Shown here: positions 45,127 to 56,522 of the stretch, piece after piece
How the letters are laid out: every line of letters starts with the position of its first letter
Position numbering within the stretch: position 1 is the first letter of the stretch
The notes under the pieces: model-generated
What the model saw: the letters and a program-made list of their open reading frames with translations, nothing else
What the model was told of the DNA's origin: nothing
Database searches by the model: none
NCBI GenBank assembly: GCA_001295905.1
Contig: LJHT01000061.1
Coordinates: 1-64,000 of the forward strand
Direction: 5' to 3'
Length of the DNA stretch: 64,000 bases
From: a beta proteobacterium AAP51
GTDB taxonomy: Bacteria; Pseudomonadota; Gammaproteobacteria; Burkholderiales; Burkholderiaceae_C
Program-made: the position numbers and the translations under genes

Positions 45127-46437
45127 ATGGCCGTCACAGTCGAAACCCTCGAGAAGCTCGAACGCCGCATCACCCTCACGCTGCCGGCAGAGGTCATCAA
45201 CGGCGAGGTCGAATCGCGCCTGAAGAAGCTGTCGCGCACCGTCAAGGCCGACGGCTTCCGCCCCGGCAAGGTGCCCATGAGTGTGGTGGCCCAGCGCTAC
45301 GGCTACCAGGTGCAGTACGAGGTGGTGAACGACCGCGTCGGCCAGAGCTTCAACGAAGCCGTGAACGAAGCCAAGCTGCGTGTGGCCGGCACGCCCAGGA
45401 TCACGCAGAAGGACCAGGCGCCCGAAGGCGCGCTGGCCTTCGACGCCACCTTCGAGGTCTATCCCGAGGTGAAGCTGGGCGACCTGAGCACCGCCGAGGT
45501 CGAGCGCATCAGCACCGAAGTGACCGAAGCCGCCATCGACCGCACGGTGGAGATCCTGCGCAAGCAGCGCCGCACCTTCGGCCTGCGCGCGAAGGACGAA
45601 GGCGCTATCGAAGGCGACCGCGTCACCATCGACTTCGAAGGCAAGATCGACGGCGAGCCCTTCTCGGGCGGCAAGGCCGAGGCCTTCCAGTTCATCATCG
45701 GCGAAGGCCAGATGCTCGAGCAGTTCGACCAGGCCGTGCGCGGCATGAAGGTGGGCGAGAGCAAGACCTTCCCGCTGCAGTTCCCGGCCGATTATCACGG
45801 CGCCGACGTGGCCGGCAAGGAAGCCGACTTCCTCGTCACCGTGAGCAAGATCGAGGCGCAGAACCTGCCAGCCGTGGATGAAGCGCTGGCCAAGAGCCTG
45901 GGCATCAAGGAAGGCACCGTCGAAGGCCTGCGCGCCGACGTGAAGAAGAACCTCGAGCGTGAAGTGAAGTTCCGCGTGCTGGCCCGCAACAAGGCCGCCG
46001 TGATGGACGCGCTGGCGGCCGCCGCGGAACTGGACCTGCCCAACGCGCTGGTCGAAGCCGAGGCGGAGCGCCTCATCGAAGGCGCCCGCGGCGACCTGAA
46101 GCAGCGTGGCGTGAAGGACGCCGAGACGGTGGACATTCCCGGTGACATCTTCCGGCCGCAGGCCGAGCGCCGCGTGCGACTGGGCCTGGTGGTCTCGGAA
46201 CTCGTGCGCCAGCACAAGCTGCAGGCCAAGCCCGAGCAACTGCAGGCCCACATCGAAGAACTGAGCCAGAGCTACGAGAAGCCCGCCGAGGTGATGCGCT
46301 GGTACCTCAGCGACCGCCAGCGCATGAGCGAGGTGGAAGCCGTCGTCATCGAGAACAACGTGACCGAGTTCGTGCTGGGCCAGGTCAAGGTTGTCGACAA
46401 GGTGCTACCGTTCGACGAACTCATGACGAGTCAGTGA
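45127..46437 (+). CDS. tig: Trigger factor
   Basis: A 436-residue ribosome-associated chaperone and peptidyl-prolyl isomerase. The N-terminal ribosome-binding domain carries the signature [18 protein letters not shown]. The FKBP-type domain is at about 160-240 ([39 protein letters not shown]). The C-terminal chaperone arms follow. ATG 45127 is used, although the frame stays open upstream through the tRNA. It leads the tig-clpP-clpX-lon proteostasis block. Confidence 0.97.
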   Translation: MAVTVETLEKLERRITLTLPAEVINGEVESRLKKLSRTVKADGFRPGKVPMSVVAQRYGYQVQYEVVNDRVGQSFNEAVNEAKLRVAGTPRITQKDQAPEGALAFDATFEVYPEVKLGDLSTAEVERISTEVTEAAIDRTVEILRKQRRTFGLRAKDEGAIEGDRVTIDFEGKIDGEPFSGGKAEAFQFIIGEGQMLEQFDQAVRGMKVGESKTFPLQFPADYHGADVAGKEADFLVTVSKIEAQNLPAVDEALAKSLGIKEGTVEGLRADVKKNLEREVKFRVLARNKAAVMDALAAAAELDLPNALVEAEAERLIEGARGDLKQRGVKDAETVDIPGDIFRPQAERRVRLGLVVSELVRQHKLQAKPEQLQAHIEELSQSYEKPAEVMRWYLSDRQRMSEVEAVVIENNVTEFVLGQVKVVDKVLPFDELMTSQ

Positions 46438-46439
46438 GA

Positions 46440-46523
46440 CCCCCACGCTCCCTCCGGTCGCTGCCCCCCGAGGGGGCGCACGCGGCAGGCCGGCGGAGCC
46501 GGCCCCGCGCAGGAACCTTGGTA
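46440..46523. repeat. Dispersed intergenic repeat, copy 1
   Basis: A GC-rich element with the internal GCTGCCCCCCGAGGGGGC inverted core, then a GCCGGCGGAGCCGG block, ending in CTTGGTA. It fills the tig-clpP gap and aligns with a second copy at 48602-48689. Confidence 0.7.
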
Positions 46524-46534
46524 AGGACGAAAAG

Positions 46535-47143
46535 ATGAGCTATCAGGAAACCACCGGCCTGGGCATGGTGCCCATCGTCATCGAGCAATCGGGGCGTGGC
46601 GAGCGCGCCTACGACATCTACAGCCGCCTGCTGCGCGAGCGCATCGTGTTCCTGGTGGGCCCGGTGAACGACGCCACGGCCAACCTGGTGGTGGCGCAGA
46701 TGCTGTTCCTCGAGAGCGAGAACCCCGACAAAGACATCTTCCTCTACATCAACAGCCCCGGCGGCAGCGTCAGCGCCGGCCTGTCGATCTACGACACGAT
46801 GAACTTCATCAAGCCCGACGTGAGCACGCTGTGCATGGGCATGGCCGCCAGCATGGGCAGTTTCCTGCTGATGGCCGGCGCCAAGGGCAAGCGCTCGGCG
46901 CTGCCGAACTCGCGCGTGATGATCCACCAGCCCTCGGGCGGTGCGCAGGGCCAGGCCACCGACATCGAGATCCAGGCGCGCGAGATCATCAAGACGCGCG
47001 AGCAGCTCAACCGCATCTATGCTGACCGCACCGGCCAGCCCATCGAGCGGATCGCGGCCGACATGGAACGCGACAAGTGGCTCTCTCCCGATGAAGCCAA
47101 GGAGTACGGCCTCATCGACCAGGTGCTGGACAAGCGCGGCTGA
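46535..47143 (+). CDS. clpP: ATP-dependent Clp protease proteolytic subunit
   Basis: A 202-residue serine protease forming the tetradecameric chamber. The triad is Ser106 ([12 protein letters not shown]), His131 ([10 protein letters not shown]) and Asp180 (MERDKWLSP). The oxyanion segment is [11 protein letters not shown]. An AAGGA ribosome site precedes ATG 46535. It partners with ClpX, encoded next, to degrade tagged proteins. Confidence 0.97.
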   Translation: MSYQETTGLGMVPIVIEQSGRGERAYDIYSRLLRERIVFLVGPVNDATANLVVAQMLFLESENPDKDIFLYINSPGGSVSAGLSIYDTMNFIKPDVSTLCMGMAASMGSFLLMAGAKGKRSALPNSRVMIHQPSGGAQGQATDIEIQAREIIKTREQLNRIYADRTGQPIERIAADMERDKWLSPDEAKEYGLIDQVLDKRG

Positions 47144-47169
47144 AACCGCGGTCTGCGCCTGCCTTGGCC

Positions 47170-47194
47170 CACAGCCCGCCCCTGGCGGGCTGTG
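47170..47194. terminator. Strong hairpin between clpP and clpX
   Basis: CACAGCCCGCC and GGCGGGCTGTG make an 11-bp perfect stem around CCT, then TCGTTTCC. The T-run is poor, so termination may be partial and let some transcripts reach clpX. Confidence 0.55.
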
Positions 47195-47322
47195 TCGTTT
47201 CCGGGCCACTGCTGCGGCCTGCAGCCGCCGGTTTTCACGTCCATTTCCATGCGGACCCCGGTCGGGGCTTTGGACTATGATGCAGCGGCAATCCGCGCTC
47301 AACCACGCACGAACGATCTCTC

Positions 47323-48594
47323 ATGGCCGAAAAGAAGGGCGCCTCAGGCGAAAAGGTTCTGTACTGCAGCTTCTGCGGTAAGAGCCAGCACGAGGTGAAG
47401 AAGCTCATCGCCGGGCCGTCGGTGTTCATCTGCGACGAGTGCATCGAGCTGTGCAACGACATCATCCGCGACGAGGTGCCGGCCGAGGCACCTGGCGCCA
47501 AGGCCGCCAAGAGCGACCTGCCGGTGCCCAGCGAGATCAAGGCCAGCCTCGACCAATATGTCATCGGGCAGGACGTGGCCAAGCGCACGCTCAGCGTGGC
47601 GGTCTACAACCACTACAAGCGCCTGAAGCACATGGGCGCCAACGCCTCCAAGGACGAGGTGGAACTGACCAAGAGCAACATCCTCTTGATCGGGCCCACC
47701 GGCAGCGGCAAGACGCTGCTGGCGCAGACGCTGGCACGGCTGCTGAACGTGCCCTTCGTCATCGCCGATGCCACCACGCTCACCGAAGCCGGCTACGTGG
47801 GTGAAGACGTCGAGAACATCATCCAGAAGCTGCTGCAGAACTGCAACTACGACGTCGAGCGCGCGCAGCGCGGCATCGTCTACATCGACGAGATCGACAA
47901 GATCAGCCGCAAGGCCGACAACCCCAGCATCACCCGTGACGTCTCGGGCGAGGGTGTGCAGCAGGCGCTGCTGAAGCTGGTGGAAGGCACGATGGCCAGC
48001 GTGCCGCCGCAGGGCGGGCGCAAGCACCCGAACCAGGACTTCCTGCAGATCGACACGACCAACATCCTGTTCATCTGCGGTGGTGCGTTCGACGGCCTGG
48101 AGAAGGTCATCCAGAACCGCACCGAGAAAAGCGGCATCGGCTTTGCGGCCAGCGTGCACAGCAAGACCGAGAAGCGTGCGGCGGACGTTTTCCGCCACGC
48201 GGAACCCGAAGACCTGATCAAGTTCGGCCTGATCCCCGAACTGGTGGGTCGCCTGCCCGTCGTGGCCACGCTGGGTGAACTGACCATCGATGCCATGGTG
48301 CAGATCCTCACCGAGCCCAAGAACGCGCTGGTCAAGCAGTACCAGAAGCTGTTTGCGATGGATGGTGTCGAACTCGAGATTCGTCCGTCGGCCCTGACGG
48401 CCATCGCCAAGAAGGCCCTGGCGCGCAAGACCGGCGCCCGTGGCCTGCGCTCGATCCTGGAACACTCGCTGATCGACACCATGTTCGACCTGCCCACGCT
48501 CGACGGCGTGGCCAAGGTGGTGATCGATGACCACATCGTCGAAGAAGGCGCCAAGCCGCTTCTCGTCTACCGCGAGCAGAAAGCCAGCGCTTGA
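47323..48594 (+). CDS. clpX: ATP-dependent Clp protease ATP-binding subunit ClpX
   Basis: A 423-residue AAA+ unfoldase. The N-terminal zinc domain has four Cys ([15 protein letters not shown]). Walker A is [17 protein letters not shown], Walker B is [11 protein letters not shown], sensor 2 is in [18 protein letters not shown], and the IGF-type ClpP docking loop is represented by SGIGFAA. It unfolds substrates for ClpP. It is separated from clpP by 179 bp with a hairpin, so it may also have its own promoter (TATGAT at 47276 is a weak -10 candidate). Confidence 0.97.
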   Translation: MAEKKGASGEKVLYCSFCGKSQHEVKKLIAGPSVFICDECIELCNDIIRDEVPAEAPGAKAAKSDLPVPSEIKASLDQYVIGQDVAKRTLSVAVYNHYKRLKHMGANASKDEVELTKSNILLIGPTGSGKTLLAQTLARLLNVPFVIADATTLTEAGYVGEDVENIIQKLLQNCNYDVERAQRGIVYIDEIDKISRKADNPSITRDVSGEGVQQALLKLVEGTMASVPPQGGRKHPNQDFLQIDTTNILFICGGAFDGLEKVIQNRTEKSGIGFAASVHSKTEKRAADVFRHAEPEDLIKFGLIPELVGRLPVVATLGELTIDAMVQILTEPKNALVKQYQKLFAMDGVELEIRPSALTAIAKKALARKTGARGLRSILEHSLIDTMFDLPTLDGVAKVVIDDHIVEEGAKPLLVYREQKASA

Positions 48595-48601
48595 CCGTCA
48601 G

Positions 48602-48689
48602 CCCCCAAGCTCGCTGGCGCTCGCTACCCCCCGAGGGTGCCGTCCGCCAGCGGCCCGGCCGAGCCGGTTCCGCGGCGGGAAGCTTGGTA
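48602..48689. repeat. Dispersed intergenic repeat, copy 2
   Basis: Related to 46440-46523: GCTCGCTACCCCCCGAGGGTGC core, then the GGCCCGGCCGAGCCGG block and a CTTGGTA end, with about the same length and order. It lies in the clpX-lon gap. Confidence 0.7.
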
Positions 48690-48748
48690 CAAGATTCCTT
48701 GCATTCCTGATCTCGGGCCCCAAGTGGGCTTGAGAAAGAGAGGTTCCC

Positions 48749-51175
<2,427 letters not shown>

Positions 51176-51198
51176 TGGGCGAAAGTGTTCAGCAGGGC

Positions 51199-51228
51199 TT
51201 GCGGGCTTTCAATTTTTCGTCGTAGAAT
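51199..51228 (+). promoter_or_regulatory. Promoter of the tRNA-Gly gene
   Basis: TTGCGG (51199-51204), an 18-nt spacer and TAGAAT (51223-51228), about 90 bp before tRNA-Gly. Confidence 0.6.
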
Positions 51229-51317
51229 ACGAGACTCGCAGCGATCAGCCGGCAGCTGATGAAAACACGGTGCGAAGGCCGTCGAAAGGCGGTGGTCGAA
51301 AGGCCGAAGAAAGACAC

Positions 51318-51393
51318 GCGGGATTAGCTCAGTTGGTAGAGCGATACCTTGCCAAGGTATAGGTCGAGAGTTCGAGCCTCTTATCCCGCTCCA
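51318..51393 (+). tRNA. tRNA-Gly (anticodon GCC)
   Basis: 76 nt with encoded CCA. Acceptor GCGGGAT, D-arm AGCTCAGTTGGTAGAGC, anticodon loop TTGCCAA, and T-loop TTCGAGC. It is first of a Gly-Cys-Leu tRNA cluster with the same order as E. coli glyW-cysT-leuZ. Confidence 0.95.
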
Positions 51394-51405
51394 GATTCGA
51401 AAGAC

Positions 51406-51432
51406 AGGGAAGCTTCGGCTTCCCTTCTTTTT
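51406..51432 (+). terminator. Rho-independent terminator after tRNA-Gly
   Basis: AGGGAAGC (51406-51413) and GCTTCCCT (51418-51425) form a perfect 8-bp stem closed by a TTCG tetraloop, followed by TCTTTTT. Confidence 0.9.
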
Positions 51433-51484
51433 GGCTGAGAATGTTGGGCAGGGCTTCCGGTTCGCCAGGGCTCCAAGCTTCAGC

Positions 51485-51558
51485 GGCGCGATAGCAAAGC
51501 GGTTATGCAACGGATTGCAAATCCGTCTAGTCCGGTTCGACTCCGGATCGCGCCTCCA
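51485..51558 (+). tRNA. tRNA-Cys (anticodon GCA)
   Basis: 74 nt with CCA. Acceptor GGCGCGA/TCGCGCC, anticodon loop TTGCAAA in GGAT...ATCC, and T-loop TTCGACT. It lies between two terminator-like hairpins. Confidence 0.95.
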
Positions 51559-51570
51559 GATTTCACACCG

Positions 51571-51600
51571 CAGGGCTCCCACCGTGGAGCCCTGTTGCAT
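51571..51600 (+). terminator. Hairpin after tRNA-Cys
   Basis: CAGGGCTCC (51571-51579) and GGAGCCCTG (51586-51594) form a perfect 9-bp stem with a 6-nt loop, followed by TTGCATTTC. The weak T-run makes this a moderate terminator candidate. Confidence 0.6.
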
Positions 51601-51628
51601 TTCTGGCGGCGCCCATAATCGGCCCGCG

Positions 51629-51717
51629 GCCCGGGTGGCGAAATCGGTAGACGCAGCGGACTTAAAATCCGCCACCTCTCACAGGGTGTACGGGTTCGAG
51701 TCCCGTCCCGGGCACCA
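51629..51717 (+). tRNA. tRNA-Leu (anticodon TAA)
   Basis: 89-nt type II tRNA with CCA. Acceptor GCCCGGG/CCCGGGC, anticodon loop CTTAAAA in GCGGA...TCCGC, a long variable arm, and T-arm ACGGG TTCGAGT CCCGT. A CATAAT box at 51614 could be its own -10. Confidence 0.95.
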
Positions 51718-51865
51718 GCCCAGCCGTGCTTGGCGCCCAGCCTGGCTCCAGGCGCCGAACACCCGGCCTCGCGCGGCCTCCGCGGTCGCTCGGTCTACAT
51801 CCCCACCCCCCTCAAACAAGCCTGGACATGTCGCGGTGGCGACGCCCTGAGCCTCGCCATCATTC

Positions 51866-51891
51866 AAAAATAGAACGACCGTACTATTTTT
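51866..51891. promoter_or_regulatory. 26-bp palindrome, candidate TetR-type operator
   Basis: Arms AAAAATAGAACGA (51866-51878) and CCGTACTATTTTT (51879-51891) match at 11 of 13 symmetric positions. It lies in the 259-bp gap between tRNA-Leu and etfB, which contains no gene. An AT-rich hairpin terminator for the tRNA is the alternative reading. Confidence 0.5.
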
Positions 51892-51926
51892 TGCGCCTGC
51901 AGGGCGCGCGGCCGAAGGTCGACGCC

Positions 51927-51955
51927 TAGAATGGGCCGATTAACGTGAACGTCAA
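51927..51955 (+). promoter_or_regulatory. etfB -10 box and LiuR-like site
   Basis: TAGAAT (51927-51932) is followed by TTAACGTGAACGTCAA (51940-51955), symmetric at 12 of 16 positions with two ACGT cores. It resembles the motif of LiuR, the MerR-family regulator of branched-chain and fatty acid catabolism in proteobacteria. Its location over the expected start site suggests repression. Confidence 0.4.
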
Positions 51956-51976
51956 CTGAGCGCAGGAGCGTCATTC

Positions 51977-52726
51977 ATGAAGGTGCTGGTGCCCGTGAAG
52001 CGGGTCGTGGACTACAACGTCAAGGTGCGCGTGAAGAGCGATGGCACCGGTGTCGACATCGCCAACGTCAAGATGAGCATGAACCCCTTCGACGAGATCG
52101 CCGTCGAAGAGGCGGTGCGGTTGAAGGAGAAGGGTGTCGTGACCGAAATCGTCGCGGTGTCCTGCGGCGTCACGCAGTGCCAGGAAACGCTGCGCACCGC
52201 CATGGCCATCGGCGCCGACCGCGCCATCCTGGTGGAATGCGCCGACGAACTGCAGCCGCTGGCCGTGGCCAAGCTGCTGAAGGCCCTGGTCGACAAGGAA
52301 CAGCCCGGCCTCGTCATCCTGGGCAAGCAGGCCATCGACGACGACTGCAACCAGACCGGCCAGATGCTGGCCGCGCTGACGGGCCTGCCGCAAGGCACCT
52401 ATGCCTCGAAGGTGGAAGTGGCCGACGGCGTGGCCACCGTCACGCGCGAGGTCGATGGCGGCCTGGAAACGCTGAAGCTGAAGCTGCCCGCCATCGTGAC
52501 GACCGACCTGCGCCTGAATGAGCCGCGCTACGTCACGCTGCCCAACATCATGAAGGCCAAGAAGAAGACGCTGGACGTCGTGAAGCCTGCCGATCTGGGC
52601 GTGGACGTGTCGCCACGCATCAAGACGCTGAAGGTGTCCGAGCCGCCCAAGCGCGGTGCCGGCATCAAGGTGCCCGATGTCGCCACGCTGGTGGCCAAGC
52701 TGAAGAACGAAGCCAAGGTGGTTTGA
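51977..52726 (+). CDS. etfB: Electron transfer flavoprotein subunit beta
   Basis: A 249-residue subunit that binds AMP and, with EtfA, shuttles electrons from acyl-CoA dehydrogenases to ETF:quinone oxidoreductase. It begins [19 protein letters not shown]. It has the beta-ETF signature region ([40 protein letters not shown]) and [20 protein letters not shown]. An AGGAG site lies 8 nt upstream. It abuts etfA (2-nt gap) and has acyl-CoA dehydrogenase downstream. Confidence 0.97.
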   Translation: MKVLVPVKRVVDYNVKVRVKSDGTGVDIANVKMSMNPFDEIAVEEAVRLKEKGVVTEIVAVSCGVTQCQETLRTAMAIGADRAILVECADELQPLAVAKLLKALVDKEQPGLVILGKQAIDDDCNQTGQMLAALTGLPQGTYASKVEVADGVATVTREVDGGLETLKLKLPAIVTTDLRLNEPRYVTLPNIMKAKKKTLDVVKPADLGVDVSPRIKTLKVSEPPKRGAGIKVPDVATLVAKLKNEAKVV

Positions 52727-52728
52727 AC

Positions 52729-53661
52729 ATGAGCGTGCTTGTTTTTGCCGAACACGACAACGCGTCCTTGAAGGGCGCCACCCTGAACACCATCACCGCG
52801 GCGCTGGCCTGCGGTGGCGATGTGCACGTGCTGGTGGCCGGCCACAACGCCGGCCCCGCGGCGGCTGCGGCGGCGCAGGTGGCCGGCGTGGCCAAGGTGC
52901 TGCATGCCGACGCGCCGGGCCTGGCGCACGGCCTGGCCGAACCCACGGCAGCGCAGGTGCTGCAGCTGGCGCGCGGCTACAGCCACATCCTGTTCGCGGC
53001 TACCGCCAGCGGCAAGAACGTGGCCCCGCGCGTGGCCGCCCTGCTGGATGTGGCGCAGATCAGCGACGCCACCAAGGTGCTCAGCGCCGACACCTTCGAG
53101 CGCCCCATCTACGCCGGCAACGCGCTCGCCACCGTGCAGAGCACCGACGCCATCAAGGTGATCACCGTGCGCACCACGGGTTTCGACGCGGCTGCCGCCA
53201 ACGGTGGCAGCGCCAGCGTGGAAAGCGTGCCGCCGGCCGATGACACCGGCATCAGCACCTACATCGGCAGCGAAATTGCCAAGAGCGACCGCCCCGAGCT
53301 GACGGCAGCCAAGGTCATCGTCAGCGGTGGCCGCGCTCTGGGCTCCAGCGAGAAGTTCAACGAGGTGCTCACGCCCCTGGCCGACAAGCTGGGCGCCGCC
53401 CTGGGCGCCAGCCGCGCGGCCGTGGACGCCGGCTACGCTCCGAACGACTGGCAGGTGGGGCAGACGGGCAAGATCGTCGCGCCGCAGCTGTACGTGGCGG
53501 TGGGCATCAGCGGCGCCATCCAGCATCTGGCGGGCATGAAGGACAGCAAGGTCATCGTGGCCATCAACAAGGATGCCGAAGCGCCCATCTTCAGCGTGGC
53601 CGACTACGGCCTGGAGGCCGACCTCTTCACCGCCGTGCCCGAGCTCATCGAGAAGCTCTGA
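52729..53661 (+). CDS. etfA: Electron transfer flavoprotein subunit alpha
   Basis: A 310-residue FAD-binding subunit. It begins [19 protein letters not shown], with the FAD domain [41 protein letters not shown] and the C-terminal [20 protein letters not shown] and [23 protein letters not shown] two codons upstream overlaps the etfB stop, but ATG 52729 is normal. Followed by a terminator-like hairpin. Confidence 0.97.
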   Translation: MSVLVFAEHDNASLKGATLNTITAALACGGDVHVLVAGHNAGPAAAAAAQVAGVAKVLHADAPGLAHGLAEPTAAQVLQLARGYSHILFAATASGKNVAPRVAALLDVAQISDATKVLSADTFERPIYAGNALATVQSTDAIKVITVRTTGFDAAAANGGSASVESVPPADDTGISTYIGSEIAKSDRPELTAAKVIVSGGRALGSSEKFNEVLTPLADKLGAALGASRAAVDAGYAPNDWQVGQTGKIVAPQLYVAVGISGAIQHLAGMKDSKVIVAINKDAEAPIFSVADYGLEADLFTAVPELIEKL

Positions 53662-53676
53662 TTGCAGCCTGAACCG

Positions 53677-53701
53677 GGGCGCCCCTTGCGGCGCCCTCTT
53701 T
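53677..53701 (+). terminator. Terminator-like hairpin after etfA
   Basis: GGGCGCC (53677-53683) and GGCGCCC (53690-53696) form a 7-bp stem around CCTTGC, followed by TCTTT. It may give partial termination before the dehydrogenase gene. Confidence 0.55.
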
Positions 53702-53742
53702 CCATCTGAATCCGCCCCTGAATTCGCATCTGGAGACCCAGC

Positions 53743-55554
53743 ATGAGCTACCAAGCCCCCGTCAAGGACATGCTGTTCGTGATGAAGGAACTGGCCGGCA
53801 TCGACGCCGTGGCCGCCTTGCCTGGCCATGAAGACGCCGGGTACGACACTGCCGCCGCCGTGCTGGAAGAAAGCGCGAGGTTCAACGAAGGCGTGGTGGC
53901 GCCATTGAACTGGGCCGGCGACCAGAACCCCTCGTTCTTCAAGGACGGCCGTGTCACCACCACGCCCGGCTTCAAGGAAGCCTTCCGCCAGTTTGCCGAA
54001 GGCGGCTGGCAAGGTCTGCAGCACCCGGTGCAATTCGGCGGGCAGGGCCTGCCCAAGCTCATCCACGCGGCCTGCAGCGAAATGGTGAACAGCGCCAACC
54101 TGAGCTTCGCGCTGTGCCCGCTGCTGACCGATGGCGCCATCGAGGCGCTGCTCACCGCCGGCACGCCCGAGCAGCAGGCCACCTACCTGCCGAAGATGAT
54201 CGACGGCAGCTGGACGGGTTCGATGAACCTCACCGAGCCGCAGGCCGGCTCGGACCTGTCGGCCGTGCGCACGCGCGCCGAGCCGCAACCCGACGGCACC
54301 TACAAGCTCTTCGGCACCAAGATCTACATCACCTACGGTGAGCACGACATGGCCGAGAACATCGTCCACCTCGTGCTGGCGCGCGTGGTGGGCGCACCCG
54401 AGGGCGTGAAGGGCATCAGCCTCTTCATCTGCCCGAAGTTCCTGGTGAACGCCGACGGCAGCCTGGGCGCCCGCAACGACGTGCACTGCGTCAGCATCGA
54501 GCACAAGCTGGGCATCAAGGCCAGCCCCACGGCGGTGCTGCAGTACGGCGACCACGGCGGTGCAGTGGGTTATCTCGTGGGCCAGGAAAACCGCGGCCTC
54601 GAGTACATGTTCATCATGATGAACGCGGCCCGCTACGGCGTGGGCGTGCAAGGCATCGCGCTGGCCGAACGGGCCTACCAGAAGGCCGTGGGCTATGCGC
54701 GCGAGCGTGTGCAAAGCCGCCCGGTGGATGGCAGCCTGCCCAAGGCCGGCGCCATCATCCACCACCCCGATGTGCGTCGCATGCTGATGACGATGCGCGC
54801 CCACACCGAAGGCTGCCGTGCGATGGCGCTGGTGGCTGCGGCCGCCTTCGACGCGGCGCACGCGCACCCCGACGCGCAGGCGCGCCAGCAGAACCAGGCC
54901 TTCTATGAGTTCCTGGTGCCGCTGATCAAGGGCCTGTCCACCGAGATGGCGCTGGAAGTGGCCAGCCTGGGCGTGCAGGTGCACGGCGGCATGGGTTTTA
55001 TCGAGGAGACTGGCGCCGCGCAGCACCTGCGCGATGCCAAGATCCTGGCCATCTACGAAGGCACCACCGCCATCCAGGCCAACGACCTGGTGGGCCGCAA
55101 GACCGCACGTGACGGCGGCGCGGTGGCGCGCGCCATCGCCGGTCAGATCGAGGCCACCGAAGGCGCGCTGAAGGCGCGCCCCAGCGCCGCCTGCCAGATC
55201 ATGGCCAAGCGCCTGGGCGCCGCGCGCCGTGCCTTCGAAGACGTGGTGGCCTTCGTGGCCGGGCACACCAAGGCGGCCCCCAACGCCGTGTTCGCCGGCA
55301 GCGTGCCCTACCTGATGATGGCGGGCACCACGGTGGCCGGCTGGCAGATGGCCCGTGCGCTGATGGCGGCTGAAGATGCCATCGCGCAGCACGCCAGCGG
55401 CGCAGCGCCCGACACCGACCTCGCCTTCATGCAAGCCAAGATCGCCACCGCGCGTTTCTATGGCGACCACATCCTCAACAAGGTGGCAGCCCAGCGCGAC
55501 AGCATCGTCGAAGGCGCTGAGGCCGTCACCGCCCTGGCCCTGGAGTCCTTCTGA
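53743..55554 (+). CDS. Acyl-CoA dehydrogenase, long (about 600-residue) DmdC-like type
   Basis: A 603-residue FAD flavoprotein. The family N-terminus MSYQAPVKDMLFVMKELAG is followed by the FAD/substrate motifs GSMNLTEPQAGSDLSAVRT and YITYGEHDMAENI. The C-terminal helical domain has LGVQVHGGMGFIEETGAAQ and the catalytic base Glu in ILAIYEGTTAIQANDLVGRK. An extra C-terminal domain of about 130 residues is found in DmdC / FadE5-like enzymes. It oxidises an acyl-CoA and passes electrons to the ETF encoded upstream. The exact acyl substrate cannot be fixed. Confidence 0.93.
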   Translation: MSYQAPVKDMLFVMKELAGIDAVAALPGHEDAGYDTAAAVLEESARFNEGVVAPLNWAGDQNPSFFKDGRVTTTPGFKEAFRQFAEGGWQGLQHPVQFGGQGLPKLIHAACSEMVNSANLSFALCPLLTDGAIEALLTAGTPEQQATYLPKMIDGSWTGSMNLTEPQAGSDLSAVRTRAEPQPDGTYKLFGTKIYITYGEHDMAENIVHLVLARVVGAPEGVKGISLFICPKFLVNADGSLGARNDVHCVSIEHKLGIKASPTAVLQYGDHGGAVGYLVGQENRGLEYMFIMMNAARYGVGVQGIALAERAYQKAVGYARERVQSRPVDGSLPKAGAIIHHPDVRRMLMTMRAHTEGCRAMALVAAAAFDAAHAHPDAQARQQNQAFYEFLVPLIKGLSTEMALEVASLGVQVHGGMGFIEETGAAQHLRDAKILAIYEGTTAIQANDLVGRKTARDGGAVARAIAGQIEATEGALKARPSAACQIMAKRLGAARRAFEDVVAFVAGHTKAAPNAVFAGSVPYLMMAGTTVAGWQMARALMAAEDAIAQHASGAAPDTDLAFMQAKIATARFYGDHILNKVAAQRDSIVEGAEAVTALALESF

Positions 55555-56522
55555 TGAGCAAGCTTCCACCCGCCCTGCAACGTGTGCCGCTGCCCATCAT
55601 CGGCGCGCCGCTGTTCATCATCAGCAACCCCAAGCTCGTCATCGCGCAGTGCATCGCGGGCGTGGTGGGTTCGATGCCGGCGCTGAATGCACGCCCGGCC
55701 TCGCAGCTGGACGAGTGGCTGGCCGAGATCACGGAAACCCTGGCGGCCTGGGACCGCGACCACCCCGAGCAGAAGGCCGCGCCCTTTGCCATCAACCAGA
55801 TCGTGCACAAGAGCAACGACCGGCTCGAGCACGACATGCAGGTGTGCGCGAAGTACAAGGTGCCCATCGTCATCACCTCGCTGGGCGCACGCACCGACGT
55901 GAACGACGCCGTGCACAGCTGGGGCGGTGTGGTGCTGCACGACATCATCAACAACTTCTTCGCTAAGAAGGCCATCGAGAAGGGCGCCGACGGCCTGATC
56001 GCCGTGGCCGCCGGTGCCGGGGGTCACGCGGGTGTGAAAAGCCCGTTCGCGCTGGTGCAGGAGATCCGCGAGTGGTTCGACGGTCCGCTGGCGCTCAGCG
56101 GCAGCATCGCCACTGGCGACGCCGTGCTGGCTTCGCTGGCGATGGGCGCCGACTTCGCCTACATCGGCAGCGCCTTCATCGCCACCGACGAAGCCCGCGC
56201 CGCCGAGGCCTACAAGCAGTGCATCGTCGAGAGCAACAGCGACGACATCGTCTACAGCAACCTCTTCACCGGCGTGCACGGCAACTACCTCAAGCCCAGC
56301 ATCCGCGCCGCCGGCATGGACCCCGACAACCTGCCCGAGAGCGACCCGAGCGCGATGAACTTCGGCGGTGGCGAGGGCAGCAAGCCCAAGGCCTGGAAAG
56401 AGATCTGGGGCTGCGGCCAGGGCATCGGGGCCGTGAAGGCCGTGCTGCCGGCGGCCGAACTGGTGGCGCGGCTGCAGCGCGAAATGCAGGCGGCCCGCCA
56501 GCGTCTGGGCGTGCAGGCATGA
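55554..56522 (+). CDS. Nitronate monooxygenase-like flavoprotein
   Basis: A 322-residue TIM-barrel FMN protein of the NMO/2-nitropropane dioxygenase family. It begins LPIIGAPLFIISNPKLVIAQ, with GVVGSMPALNARP, the phosphate/His motif AVAAGAGGHAGVKSPFALVQ and ALSGSIATGDAVLASLAMGADF. Its start codon shares its A with the dehydrogenase stop (TGATG), so translation is coupled. Members of this clade are often linked to fatty acid oxidation genes and may not act on nitronates, so the name is by homology. Confidence 0.9.
   Translation: MSKLPPALQRVPLPIIGAPLFIISNPKLVIAQCIAGVVGSMPALNARPASQLDEWLAEITETLAAWDRDHPEQKAAPFAINQIVHKSNDRLEHDMQVCAKYKVPIVITSLGARTDVNDAVHSWGGVVLHDIINNFFAKKAIEKGADGLIAVAAGAGGHAGVKSPFALVQEIREWFDGPLALSGSIATGDAVLASLAMGADFAYIGSAFIATDEARAAEAYKQCIVESNSDDIVYSNLFTGVHGNYLKPSIRAAGMDPDNLPESDPSAMNFGGGEGSKPKAWKEIWGCGQGIGAVKAVLPAAELVARLQREMQAARQRLGVQA

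Noticed and set aside
51717-51865. A possible integration site at the 3' end of tRNA-Leu(TAA)
   Set aside because: There is no integrase, no repeated tRNA 3' end and no foreign genes downstream; the core etfBA operon follows.
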